From Chlorops oryzae (lineage: Eukaryota > Arthropoda > Insecta > Diptera > Chloropidae), in the NCBI GenBank assembly GCA_020466095.1, contig CM035808.1:34576502-34640501 (forward strand): a stretch of 64,000 nt of DNA, written 5' to 3'. Numbering within the stretch: position 1 is the stretch's first letter; every line of letters begins with the position of its first letter. A program made the translations under genes and the position numbers. Shown piece by piece: positions 11,202 through 23,314 of this stretch. A model generated the notes under the pieces. That model did not search any database and was not told the origin of the DNA. It was given only the letters and a program-made list of their open reading frames with translations.

Positions 11202-12557
11202 TTTGAATGAATCGAATGCGAAAAAAGGAAGCACAATTGACGTCAATTTTCCTACAAATAAAAATAATTACTTGCGTTGAACAAGATATTTGAGGTTTGA
11301 AAAAAAATTCGAAGGAAAAACAAGTTAGGGTGTTAAAGTTGGGCGAACCTGACAACAATACAATACCCGACAAAGATAAATATGTTTCAATATATTTTTT
11401 TAAACAGACTCCAAGACTACGATTGACCCAAAGAATTCTGAAGATTTTCATCACAAAGGGGTCTCATATGAGAATTTTGGTGACAGACCCTAGGTACTGG
11501 AGGTACCTACCCTTAGAAATTGTCCGATCAAATCTCGAAATTGTTGTTAATCATGCCTCCGTGAACACGCACACCAAATTTTGTCAAGGTAGATGAGCTC
11601 CTTCGGTTCTATACACATTTTCTATGATCTATCTCGAGTAGTTCCGGGTGTTACACAAAACCACAAATCCTTTATTTTCTGAGTCACATTTGTCGCAGGA
11701 AAACTGTTTTTACATAAGGAACAAATTTACGCATTTCACACCTGAACAGAAAAGCGCTTAGCTTTCATTGCTCCTCATTCTTTATTAAGGAATCTTTCAT
11801 TCCAAACAGATGATGACGGCGACGAAAGGAATATATACTCTAAGAGACGCCCAAATGGAATCGTCCTTTTTAGTTTTGGGTATCATTTCTTATTTTTACC
11901 CCTCACCATGTTGAATACCCAAGCATGCAAAAGGAGCTTATTTCACAAATGATTAGGAATAACAGCGTTGAGTGTTGTCAAAGTATCAGAAATGGATCAA
12001 TTAATTTCGAAACTGAACTGCAGGTACTTGTATTTCCAAAATGCGCTCTAAATTGAGATAAAATGAAGTGCAGCGCTGAGCTATGGATGAATGTTTGCCA
12101 AAATTAGCAGCAAAAAAAATGCCTCGCTGAAGCATAATATGTGAAATATATTTTCAAAAGTAATCAAATCGTATTGTGTTGTGGTAGGGTTGATTATAAT
12201 AAATTAAGTATGTGCAGAAATATCCATATTTTCTTGCTGTTTTCTTGTTTCCAGCTGTTTTTGACTACCGAAAATGCAATGCCTGAAAGTGCATACGTGT
12301 GAATGAATGGGTTTCTACCGGCATTGCTCAATTTCGGATAGTGCGAAAAATAAGCTATAAGAGAAAATTACGTCAGGATTGGCAGCATACTTAAAAAAAA
12401 AAAAAACAAAAATCGATTAATACATAAAAGTAAATAAGTCTAATGGGAAAGTGACAGAAATCAACTGCAAAATCGTTTAGAATTTAAGTTGGTTCAAAGG
12501 TCAGGACGACGTGGTTTCGGCCCAGTTTTCCCTTCCTCATTTCAAGAAAAGAATAAC
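11202..12557. other. Non-coding DNA with an old dispersed repeat
   Basis: About 11420-11680 resembles 53640-53900 (shared AAATTGTCCGA, then a CCGTGAACACGCACACC-type stretch, CAAATTTTGTCAAG, and GTTCCGGGTGTTACAC). This is a diverged transposon remnant present at two places in the window. No gene seen in the remainder. Confidence 0.5.
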
Positions 12558-12647
12558 AGCCCGATTCGGAATATTCCCGGGGATTTTTCCCCTGCGGATT
12601 TGAAAAAAATTCTCCCATTCTAAGCAATCTGGGGAGGTAATATAAAG
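12558..12647. mobile_element. CAGCCCGATTC MITE, left part (copy 1, interrupted)
   Basis: Begins CAGCCCGATTCGGAATATTC, the terminal sequence of the MITE family also seen at 14549 and 41126. It is interrupted by the hAT element at 12648. A probable right part follows at 13321-13445, ending near ATTCCCGGTGAATATTCA. Confidence 0.55.
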
Positions 12648-13320
12648 CAGGGGTGTCACGGATGCGGTTTTTTTTTAGATCCGCGGATGCGGATTTTTAA
12701 AACTCACATGAAACTTTTATGAAAACTTTTATGCAAACATAATTGCAAGTGACACACAATTAGCACGATTTTTCAACGAACAAGGTTTTATATTCCGATA
12801 CGATTTATGGGGAGTGTAAATTTTCTAGAGTTGATAAAAAATAAATCTAACTATCCGTCTTCTATTTACAAATCAAGTTTTTACCTTAAAGACTTTCATC
12901 TTTATTTTTAATTTATCAAGACTGACGACAAGAATGACGGTTTAAAGGGCAACAAATACATATGTCAATTTGTATTGGTAATACATTTTGTCTCTTTCTG
13001 TTTTCTTGTACGGCGCTCACACGTATAAGACATGCCTGGAATACAGCCCATTTGAATACATGAGAAAGAAAGAGAAGCAGTTATTGTTTCGGAACATTAA
13101 AAAAATAACCCCTTCTTTTCTTCGCATGCCTTTTTCTACTTAAAAATTGTTTCAAAACATGTTTTCATACGTGTGACCGCCGAGTCAAAATCAGCTGTTT
13201 TTATAAAAACTGTGGCACACGTACATCCGCATGAGCTCCGCATCGATGAATGCGGATGCGGATGTTAAAATTCGTGCGGAAGCTCCGCACTTGCGGATGC
13301 GAATATTCGCAACACCCCTA
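12648..13320. mobile_element. hAT-type MITE with GCGGATGCG clusters, 673 bp
   Basis: Starts CAGGGGTGTCACGGATGCGG and ends ATTCGCAACACCCCTA. Exact 8-bp target duplication ATATAAAG at 12640-12647 and 13321-13328. Subterminal GCGGATGCGG-type motifs lie near both ends in opposite orientation. No transposase frame. The ends and duplication length are diagnostic for hAT. Inserted into an older MITE. Confidence 0.9.
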
Positions 13321-13478
13321 ATATAAAGGGAGCAAGAATTTCCAACATTTTTAAGCCGAGGTCATCACAACCTTCTTCCCTTTATTTATGCTTGCGACAT
13401 TTCCTTTTTCTACGGGGCAAAATTCCCGGTGAATATTCATTTAGACTAGAGATATATAGGAATGTTTTTGATATACAT

Positions 13479-13973
13479 TAGTGATGTTGCGAATATTCGC
13501 ATTCGCATTCGTATTCGCGAATATTCGCATATTTCTGGACATTCGTATTCGCATTCGCATTCGCAAAATTTTGTGCGAATATTTGGCGAATATTAACGTC
13601 CGAAAAATATACAAATCCTATGGATGTTATAGTTTTCTTTTATGTGGATTAACTTGATATGTATATTGATTTGTAGATTTCAAAACAATATTTAAAAGTT
13701 ATTCAAAACAGGCTTGGAGAACAAATTTAAATTCATTTTCTTTACGAAAACAGATTGATTAAATAACTTATTTTTCTGAATCATTGGGCAGCACTCTAAC
13801 AAAAAATATGTGGGGCTTACACGGCACTTCAGCTGTCAATACCAAATCATAGATAAGTGGCGCTTAATTTAAAACTGAACATTCGCATTCGTATTCGCGA
13901 ATATCGGCGACAGATATTCGCATTTGCATTCGCATTCGCGAATGTTTAAAAAACCACATTCGTAACATCACTA
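13479..13973. mobile_element. hAT-type MITE with ATTCGC clusters, 495 bp
   Basis: Starts TAGTGATGTTGCGAATATTC and ends with CATTCGTAACATCACTA. Exact 8-bp target duplication ATATACAT at 13471-13478 and 13974-13981. Both ends carry runs of ATTCGC/GCGAAT hexamers (five or more each). No coding region in the central 300 bases. Confidence 0.9.
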
Positions 13974-14180
13974 ATATACATACATATATCTAATAATTGA
14001 ATAGAATTGCTACAGAAACAATTTTTAGGGTACATGAAATTTCCAAAGTTGCCAATTTTTGCAGATATCGATTTTTGCCACATGCCGGTATGATTAATCC
14101 AAAAGTACACCCTTCTATAATAATACAATCAACTACCCAACAGTTATGAGGAAGTCAATCAAACGCATGTATCAAATTAA

Positions 14181-14299
14181 GGCCGCAATTATAGTGGAAG
14201 CAAAGCTGAAGCTGAAGCGTAAGCTGTCATGTATTTGTTGTTGCGAAAATACAACAAACATATGACAGCTTACACTTTGCTTCCACTATAATTGCGGCC
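14181..14299. mobile_element. 119-bp hairpin MITE
   Basis: GGCCGCAATTATAGTGGAAG at the left is exactly inverted at the right end, and the inner part also pairs (AAGCTGTCAT against ATGACAGCTT). The flanks are TAA on both sides (14178-14180, 14300-14302), a 3-bp TWA duplication as in PIF/Harbinger elements. As RNA it would fold into one long hairpin. Confidence 0.85.
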
Positions 14300-14548
14300 T
14301 AAACAAACCAAGACAATATATTTGACTATAAGAATAGACTTGACTCTGGTTATCATAAAAAACTTCAGGCGACGTACGAACAGTCGAAAAATATCTATTC
14401 TCGTAATCTTAACACACACAAATTTTGTCATCCGAGATAGTAAAAGAGGTCGAATCTTTAATTACATTAGTTAAATGTGGGAGTAGTTCTTTTTCAATGC
14501 CCAATCCAGGGAATCTTTGAAAATCGACTTACTCCGAGTAAATTCAGT
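14300..14548. other. Short non-coding spacer
   Basis: Nothing recognisable between two MITEs. Confidence 0.5.
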
Positions 14549-15492
14549 CAGCCCGATTCTGAATATTCCCGGGGAATTTACATTTTTCGAGACTACAATT
14601 CTCCTTTTTTAAGGGGACCTTCTGGTCTAGAATTTTTTGAAAATTGATTTTTTTTTTTTATATATTTCGGAAGAATAGACTTTTAAGAATATGCTGGCAA
14701 AGTTTCGTGAAGATATTGATAATATTTTCTTTGCTACAACCGTTTTAGTAGGTGGAGACAGCAGGCAGCGCGCTTGATCAAAGCAACTTTGAACGCGTTT
14801 ATCTCAAAACCACTTTTTTTGACCTGGTGTGAATGAAAGCAAAAAAACCATCGAACCGATTTGTCTGGAATTTTTATATATTATTCATAACATCAATGGC
14901 TATGGCCCGAACTAGAATCGAAGTTTTATTTCAGGAACTTCATATTTTTTCATCAAAAAAATGGTAAAAAAAGGGGAGTTTTTGATTGTTCAAATAAAAA
15001 ATGGCGCCATTTTGTCAATTTAAAAAGAATTTTTTTTATTCTAGTTCCTGCCATAGCCGCATTCATTCTGATTAATAACATATTTTGGTTTTTTTTTTTT
15101 TTCGATTACCAGAACTGCCAAAATCTTTCACACCACGGAGGTACTTTTTCAAAGAGGGTCCACTTCAACGCCATTTTTAAAATACAAAAAAAAAAAAAAT
15201 AAAAAATTACAACAACATTTTTTTATTTTTTGTCATTAAAGAATACTTATAACAAGCCTGCATACTTAGAAAAACGTTTTTTATTTGGCTTAATACCAAA
15301 AAAAAAAAATCATGAAAATACCCTAAGTTTTCGTGCTCTAGACCAGAAGGTCCCCTTAAGTAAATAGGGTAAGGAAAATTATTGTTATGAGCCAAATACC
15401 CATTCCCCTTTAAATTTCTTCCCTCAAATATTTAAAGAAGAAGTTCACTCTCGAGAAAAGTAAATTCGCCGAGAATATTCAGAATCGGGCTG
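14549..15492. mobile_element. CAGCCCGATTC MITE (copy 2), split by a nested element
   Basis: Outer element with inverted ends CAGCCCGATTCTGAATATTC (left) and GAATATTCAGAATCGGGCTG (right, ending 15492). AGT flanks on both sides (14546-14548, 15493-15495). Removing the nested element at 14613-15355 and one TTAA leaves about 197 bp, matching the uninterrupted relative at 41126-41322, which is in the opposite internal orientation. Confidence 0.8.
14613..15355. mobile_element. piggyBac-like MITE (TTAA), 743 bp
   Basis: Inverted ends GGGGACCTTCTGGTCTAGA and TCTAGACCAGAAGGTCCCC, exactly flanked by TTAA at 14609-14612 and 15356-15359. TTAA duplication is the signature of piggyBac. No transposase frame; the interior is AT-rich. 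The copy of the host MITE at 41 kb shows the empty site, proving the insertion. Confidence 0.85.
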
Positions 15493-16057
15493 AGTATTTC
15501 ACTAAAAACTGCAATCGAAATGAGGTCGTTTTATTTCACCATTCATCGACACACTGAGAAAATTGAATAAATTGACCTAGTTTTTTTTTCGAAACAACCG
15601 ACATGTTAAACACTGGAAGCCTCCACCTATTTTGGAGTAGGTTTAAGTTTGTTTACTTAAGTCATTGTGGTCAATTTTATTTTCTATGATTTGGATTATT
15701 AAATTAGCCAAAAAATTAAGTATCCCGATTATAAAAGAGCACAATACTTTCCTCGCTCTCTAAGACCAACCAAACATCCAACCGTCTAGGGGTTAATAAG
15801 ATTATCAAACAAATTGGCCTGAAAAAGAAGAGGTCCGTGAAGTGGTTGCAGAGTAACACTGGATGGAAATTATATCTACCTATTCCCCCAGAAACATCTA
15901 AGCTTCGTCGATCGGGAAGCATAAATTTGCTGAAGGATAATGAAGGTTTTTTTTTCACCCGCTGTAAAATTGCACTAAGGTCGACTTAAATTAGTCATAT
16001 GTACTTACTACTAAATTAGTACTTTTATGTGTATGTATGTGGGTATATTCGTCCTAC
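15493..16057 (-). other. Non-coding DNA, probably intron of the ZAD gene
   Basis: Lies directly 3' (on the minus strand) of the splice donor at 16057. I found no second half of the ZAD domain or C2H2 fingers here or further left, so the intron is probably long and may include everything to position 1. Confidence 0.45.
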
Positions 16058-16186
16058 CTTAACGTCGGCCAATGTCGTTATCTTTTTCCATAACGAATCT
16101 TCGCCAAATATCGAAATCATTTGCGTGCAATTCTCGCTCGATGAGATGCAAATGCGGCACAAATGCAGCATATTATTCGTATCCAT
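16058..16186 (-). CDS. ZAD-family zinc-finger protein, first coding exon (partial)
   Basis: 43 codons from ATG at 16186 to the splice donor AAG|GTAGGAC (exon ends 16058, phase 0). The peptide begins MDTNNMLHLCRICISSSENC and continues with a SIFGED segment, an amphipathic helix (LWKKITTLADVK) and then stops at the donor. CRIC followed by an IF and an LADVK-like segment is the first half of the zinc-finger-associated domain, in which two Cys pairs bind one zinc and mediate dimerisation; ZAD proteins are insect nuclear transcription or chromatin factors with C-terminal C2H2 fingers. The second Cys pair should come from the next exon. The start is the first ATG in frame; the frame is open upstream but with non-ATG codons and a CAA-rich 5' untranslated look. 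The remaining exons must lie to the left and were not found. Confidence 0.8.
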
Positions 16187-17432
16187 TCTGTTATCGGGCG
16201 TATTGTTGTTGTTCCGTTCCTGTTGTTTCTGTTGTTGTTTCACTTGAGACTTTTGACGTTTGTATTACCATAAATATTCACGTTAATGACGTTGATGGCG
16301 ATAATGACGTTTTTAAAATTGTTGTTGACAAACAGGAAGAGCGAAAAATGGCAGCGGCCGCGACAGCGTCATCGGTATCGATAGCGTCAGCAGAGGCAGA
16401 GGACAGAGACAGAAGCAGTGGCTTTATCGACTGCAACAGCAGCGGCAGCAGTAAGAAATTCGTTGACGACAACACCATCGGCATCGGCATCGGCATTACG
16501 ATCGCTTATGGTCAATAAAGCAATAACAACGAAAACGTTCGGCGCACGTTCAAAGTGTTGCAGCCGCGCATGTGCATACGTTCGAAAAGTGATTAACCTT
16601 TTCTTATTTCTGATTAAACAGTACAACAACACAAAACAAAATTATATATAGCACATATGTACGTCTGAAGACGGCGATCAATCGAGACGGATTACGAAGA
16701 AATTATTTTTGTTTTTGTTTTTTATAGGTAGGTATAAATACGAAAATTAAATTATGCAATTTTTGTTTTTTCTTTTTCGAAAACGATTCTTTTTGATTTT
16801 CACTAAAATGAACTTTGCAGTTTTCAATAAAAAAAAAATAACAATTTTAAAGGGATAATTACAAAATAAAATCACTTTAAACAATTTGCAGAGTTCTCAT
16901 TTAACATTTCAAAAAAAATTTTAATTTATTTTTGTTTTTAAATTTTTTAAAAATATTAATTTTTTTAACTTTTATAATTAAAAAAAAATTTTTTTAATTT
17001 TTTAAATTGTTTTAATTTTTTTTCATTTTCATTTTTTTTTTCGTTTTTGATTTTCTCTCGGTTAAATTCACATTCAATAACCATCGGCGGCCGCGAATTT
17101 TTCAAACGAAACGTACGGAACGGCGGCAACTCTATAACTAACGAGCACGACGGCGCATTTCAAATCCACAACTCCGGCTTTGGGCTTTGGCGGAACGACG
17201 AACGCTCCGCTCTCTGCTGACACTGATTTTTCTGTTGGTTCTGTAACAGAACGCAACAAGAACTTCTCCTGCTTCTTCTGTTCAGTCGTCTTCTTCTTTG
17301 TCGCCGTCGTGGTCTTCTTATTCAACTTCTTTCGAGAGTTCAACTTCTTCGGCTTCGACTTCGAGTTCTTCTGCTGCTGTTGAAGAAACAAGAACAAGAA
17401 GTTGAGAAAACAAATATACATATATATGAATG

Positions 17433-17433
<1 letters not shown>
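16187..17433 (-). other. Likely 5' untranslated/promoter region of the ZAD gene
   Basis: CAA/CAG-rich, relatively GC-rich sequence from 16190 to 16600, as is common in fly 5' leaders. Short frames on the minus strand here have low-complexity composition and look like upstream frames, not proteins. TATATATAA-like sequence at 16643-16650 is a weak TATA candidate for minus-strand transcription. 16700-17050 is AT-rich. Confidence 0.35.

Positions 17434-17494
<61 letters not shown>
17434..17494. repeat. (CA)n microsatellite
   Basis: Thirty or so uninterrupted CA units. On the minus strand it creates a spurious CVCVCV peptide. Confidence 0.97.
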
Positions 17495-17496
<2 letters not shown>

Positions 17497-18829
17497 GGAC
17501 AGACTCACACATGCCACCGCTCGAACACATAAGAATTAAGAGGAGAACACGAAATTGTAGTATTTCATTTTTCTTTTAAGTTTTTGTCATTCCGTCGTTG
17601 TTGTTGTTGCTGTTTTATTTTAAGTTTCTTCAATGTTGTTGTATTTAATAAATACACAAAATATGACCAAGAATTGAGTACAGAAAAACAACTCGCAGCA
17701 ACAATAACAACAACAGCGTAATTTTTTATTCAACTAAAAACGATACAAACGACTCCGATTGACTCTCAGCGGGACAGAGAGTGCCAAAGAGGGGTCGACG
17801 AGGAGGGGAAGTCGATGGAAGACGATTGAAAAAGTTGGAAGAAAAAAAAAATCGTTTTTAGTTTACATATTCTCCGCGTGCATAAGTCATACATTTACGT
17901 TTATGAATAGTTCAAATATAGACCCGACTCAATTCGACGAACGCGCTCGGTCGGCAACTCGCATCGTTCGACGGAATGGGAATGGGGCGGCGTTGTTTCG
18001 GGGAGGCAAACGATCGCACACACGAAAAATGATAAACAAATAAAAACAAAAAAAAAAATAAAAACCAACGACCAAAATTTACACAAATACACAAAATTTA
18101 TTCCATTTAAGATACAATTATGCGCGCAAGTTTTTATATTTATTTTTTGTATGTTTTTCTCTCACACACACACACACACTAGGTGTTTTTTCTCGTTTTC
18201 ATAAAATTTCAAAACGGAAACGAAGCCAGTAAAGTAAAGTAAAGAAATCTAGAGGAGAGAAAAAACAAGTGCGACGTGAACAAGAAATTGTAAACGAAGT
18301 GATTGGAATGTACTGAAAAACTTACCTACCTACCAACGAACCAATCGACAAACCGACAAACCGACAAACGGCAAACAAACAGACCGACGTACATACGTTG
18401 AAATAAAGTATGAATGATTTTAAAAGATAACTATTGTGTATACAATACAGAAAAATTCGAACATGTATGTATGGCATAATGAAAATATAGTTACCCCAAT
18501 ACATGCATAAATGGAATTAAGTGTTTTCATTATTTTTTTTATTTTTCTTGCTCTTATTCTTATTCTTTCTTGAAAGAGCTAAATTGATCTTATGGAAATT
18601 TTGTTCAGAATTAAAAGGGGGACGACAACTATTCTCGAATAAGACAAACTTCAGCGACTTTATACACATTATATTCTTACAAAATGTTTGTATTGTATAT
18701 GATGACATATTTTTCAACTACCATTTGGTTTATTATTTCATTTTTTAATTTATGTACCTACATAGATATTTCTTATCGGAAACTTAGCCGAAACTGGCGA
18801 AATATCCTAACCGAAGGCTGGCGCCCCCC
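17495..18829. other. Non-coding DNA
   Basis: A mixture of CAA/GTT-rich and AT-rich sequence with short CA runs near 18164. No coding region or RNA gene recognised. Confidence 0.5.
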
Positions 18830-18990
18830 AAATCAAGCCATCAGGAGCTTTCAAGTTGTGTGCTAAAATTCTCAGACGCTTTAAAATTTGGTTGAACTTA
18901 AGATGTTTCAAATTGGAAACTCTTCAGGCACTCCAAAGGTGCACACAGTCATAGTCACGAGGTGACGAAATATGGCCGTATCCGCCAGAC
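18830..18990 (-). repeat. Dispersed repeat, copy 1
   Basis: The reverse complement of this segment matches 40675-40830: shared GGCCATATTTCGTCA, then CCTTTGGA, then AAACATCTTAAGT, then GAGAATT-TAGCACACA. Two diverged copies in opposite orientation; family unknown. Confidence 0.6.
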
Positions 18991-21900
18991 GTGGATGCCT
19001 ACTGCGGTGTAAGCATTGTAAAATTGGAAATATTGCTCCTTTCGAATTTTGTGCTTTAAAAAAAAGGAAATTGCATTATAGGCCAATTTTTAGATAAAAA
19101 TCCACTTTTAGTTTTCACATTAAATTTCTAAAAAAAAAAAATAAAAAAATAAAAAAAATTAAGTACGATAAAAGATTTGAGTTCGATATTCGAAAACAGC
19201 TGTTTAAATATAGACAGGATTGGAAGTTTAAAAGTCGGAGGACAGCAATTTGGAGTACGAAACAATCATTAGCATAACAGTTTAAGTTTTCTCGCCCTAC
19301 TTTTATGCTCTATCTACCAGTTTTATTTCATTTTCTTTGACTTATCAATCAAATTTATATGAAATTATCATCAGATAAAAAAAGATGAGAAAACAGCCCT
19401 TCATTTTTGAAAATAGCATTGAAATCAGCTGTTTAATGTACTCACAGCCCTCGCAGTATTTGTTTTTTCCTTTATTTATTTTTTTTTTTTTATTAAGTTC
19501 TTATTTTGTATTTTTCATTATTTTGTACCTTTTATTTTTTATAATTTTGTATAATTTTTCATTACTTTTTATTAAATATTTTGTATTATTTTTTTTCTGT
19601 TAATTTCTATTATTTTTCATTATTTTTTATAATTTTTTATTATTTTGTATTATTTGTATTACTTACTTATTTTTCATTAATTTTTTTTATTTTTATTAAT
19701 TTTCATAATTTTTATTATTTTTCATTTTTTTTTTTTTTTTTTGTATTAGTTTTTTAAAAATTTTTAGTAGTTTTTATAAATTTCTTATGTACTAATTTTT
19801 TAATTCTTTCTTGTCATTTGTGTTAATTTTTGTTTTTTCTTTTACTATTTGTTTATTTTGAATTTAGTTACACTAAAAGTTCTTAAAGTTAAACTCCTGT
19901 GGTTTTCTTTTACTTCATTTTTTACTATGATTTCTGTTATCGTTTTTAATCAATTTTGTTCTATTCCATTATAGGATTTTCTTCAATTTTTATCTATCAA
20001 ATTTCAATCCATTCTATTCCACGCCATTCCATTGAATTTGATAACCCTAGAAATGCACTCAAAATCTCATTACCATGAAAGTTCATAAAAACAAATATGT
20101 TTAAAAAAAAAAATCAAAAAAACCTCTTAAAAAATTGCAAGAGTTACCACCTTTAAAAATTCTTAATTTTTATATTATTCAATTCCGCCGAAATATTCCC
20201 ACTCACAATGCTCGAGCAGCAAACATTTTTCGGCTGACCAAAGACTCTTCACATTGCAACCTTGACCTTGCGGAACAGCATTCAAAAGAAATGCGCACAA
20301 CAACCACAACGACAGCGACACTGACGGAAACGAACGCAGAAGATCAAACACTCGCTGTTGAAAAGCCCACAGGCTAGCTTAGCAGTTTATGTAACAAATG
20401 ACATGAGCGTACCGTACAATGCCGGTTAAAAGTTTCTTCTTTTTTTTTTTGCTTCAAATCGTAGCGCAGCACTCGCAGCTTGAGGGTTTTTTATTCATCG
20501 AAATTCAATTATTTCTGAATTTCGGAATAAATTCATAAATTTCACACATTCGAATGAAATCTAGCGTTTTTCTTTTCTCTCCTTCTACTTCTTCGTCTCT
20601 CATTTCATTGAGCCGCTACTTACATATTTTCCCATAAAACAACAACAACAGCGCGTTGCTGCACTGCGCACCTTTCTTCTTCCTCGAACGATAGAAAACA
20701 CAAAGAATGCAAACCAAGCCAAAAGAGTAAATTTTAAGCAATTGCTAAAAGCTAAAATCCCAGCGAAGTCAAGTCACCGACCAACTATTCACGAGCAATG
20801 ATTGCCAACACTGAATAATGTTCGTTTGCTCGCTCGTTTGCTTGTGCTGCTGCATAGAGTTCCTCCGCATGGTCGTCGACGCCTGCGCTTCCGTCGAATG
20901 TCGGCTGTCGTCGTACGAGAAGTCAAGAAACTTTGTTAAAATTTCATAAAATGGAAAATACTTCAAAATAGTAATAAGAAAATTTTTCAGATACACACAT
21001 ATGCGCACACACAGAAGCGCACAAAAATACAAACACAAATTCACAAGCACCAGCACAAGCAGAAACAGAAATGGATTTAAATGAAACGAAAGACCATACG
21101 AAAACCGAACGAAATGATGAAATTCAAGTTAATTTACTGACAAAAAAAAAAAATTCAAAATAAAAGAAGAATTCAAAAAGACTTGGAAGACAAAAAAGCA
21201 TAGCAACAACAAAAAACACACATTACAAATCCGAGCACAGTCAATTTACTTAAGAGACGAATTAGCAGACGTACTGTGCCCCGACTGGTCGTAACCGAAG
21301 CCAAATGGGTTCAAATGATTTCTTCTGGATTTTCTACTTCTCCGACCGTTCGTATATTCCGAATTTTCATGACTTCTTTTATGTAAAAAAGGCATTTCAA
21401 ACGATTTATTTGTACTTCAGAGTAAAGAAAATGCATGTCGCAGCCGCAGCCGCCTCCGTCGTCGGCGTCTTCGTATGCAAACCCCAAACAATCAACTTTT
21501 ATTCAACTATTTCGCTGCTGCTCACTGTTTAAAAAGGTAGGAGAAACAACGAAATGCCAACAACAATAAAACTATAGTTCATTCCCAAGCTTTGAATGAG
21601 CAACTCTGTGCATACGCAGCGTTGCCAACAACTTTACCGCAGTAAAACAGTCGTCGTCGTCGCAGTCGCAGTCTTCTCTGTCACTGCGCTCGTCGACGTT
21701 GCTGCTACTTTATTGGCTTATGGAAACGATTTTTCAATATTTTATTACATCGCACTCCCAACAAAAAATAATAATGAAAAACCAAAAAAAAAAAAAAAAA
21801 ACCCCTGCTATAAAAGAAAAACATAGCTCAAGGAATTTCTTTTGCACGAATAAAGCACAAAAGTCCAATGAAAGAGCGATAATCAAAGCTAAATATTCGT

Positions 21901-22354
21901 TCTCCCAACTACGAGCGCTCGCTCGCTCTCTCTATCTCTCTTGCTCTCAAATGCAGAAAAAAAATCAAAGTGCACCAACAAGTAAAACCAAATCCGAATT
22001 CACCAAGAAAAGCAGAAAACCGACAACGGCAACAACAACAATAACAACAACCATAATGGCAATAAATGTAAAAATGTGAATTTGTAATTGCATCGAAACG
22101 AGAGCTCGAGCGCACACAGCTCCACGACGTTGCCCTCCTTAAAGAGTCAACTGTTTTTTTTTGCTATTTAGACCCACAACCAAAAAAGCGCCAGTGCAAC
22201 TATCGCGCGAGCAGCGAACGACCAACGACGAACATAGACGAGTGCATCTTTCGCTTGCTTGTTTGCTGCACGCTTTTCTTTCGCTCATTTGAAATTTTTC
22301 TCTTCGGGAGCATGTTATTTTTTTCCATTCTGCTTCCTTTCCGCAACGAATTCG
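18991..22354. other. Non-coding DNA
   Basis: 19.4-19.9 kb is a TATTTTT-rich low-complexity stretch. 20.2-22.3 kb is richer in GC and in CAA/CAG and GTC runs, resembling promoter or 5' leader DNA of fly genes, but no coding frame with recognisable residues is present on either strand. Confidence 0.45.
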
Positions 22355-22423
22355 GTTCTATTCTGTTCTGTTCTGTTCTGTTCTTATTATATTCTATTCT
22401 ATTCTGTTATGTTCTGTTCTTTG
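22355..22423. repeat. TTCTG/TTCTA pentanucleotide repeat
   Basis: About 12 five-base units alternating between TTCTG and TTCTA variants, partly interrupted. Confidence 0.85.
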
Positions 22424-23314
22424 GCATGCCACAGTTCTTTCGTCTTCTTTTTGCTTTTTATGAGAGTATAAAATAACCATTGAGATATATCTTTCACTAA
22501 GAAACGACAAACGTCATTTTTGCAGTGCGTGCTTAACTTTTCTCTAGTCATTTACAAGTGATTGCCAACTCTGGAATATTCTTGAATGACCTTAACATTA
22601 TCATGAAGGACATTTTCAGTTCTATTACACAATGGGGGTACCTAAAATATTTGTATAAATTTTTGCTTCAAAATTGGAGTTATTCCCGCTTATTTGAACC
22701 AAAATTTAATGAAGAATAGAATTTCGGAAGGGGCAAGAGTTTTTATAATCTAATCAAGATGATTCAAAACTTTTAATAATATAGTTATAAATCCTAAAGA
22801 AGCTTTTTCTATCTATGGAATATGTAAAAAAAAATGATATGACGCTCAATTAAACCTTTTAAATCTACATTAAAACTAATTAGGTACAATTCATTGTTTT
22901 TGTTTTTAGTCTTAAATCATTAATTTGTTGTTTGAAAATGTTTGCCTTTGAATCATCAGGAGTGTCAAATGGGGATTATTTCGGATTAATGAAAAAGTCG
23001 AAATTAGTTCTTTAAAAATAAAATATAATAACCATAAGTATAGAATGTTTTTATTATTTTTTATTTATTTTAATTAATTTTGATTAAATTAAATTTATTT
23101 AGAATAATTTTTTGATTAATTCTGAAATAAATATTCAGATTTTTAGATTAATCTAAAATAAGTCTGATTAACGATTACTTTGCAATCCTAATCATTAATT
23201 ATAATCCACATATGTATATTATAAAAAATTATTAGCAGTCATTTAATGAACCACAAAAATGTATGTATGAATCATTTTTTAATATTTTTAAAGGTTACAT
23301 TGGACTTACAAGTC
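22424..23314. other. AT-rich non-coding DNA
   Basis: Repeated TTAAT/TTAAAT-type words at 23030-23170. Nothing else recognised. Confidence 0.5.

Noticed and set aside
17074..17530. Minus-strand frames with CVCVCV stretches
   Set aside because: Produced by the CA microsatellite; the rest has low-complexity composition.
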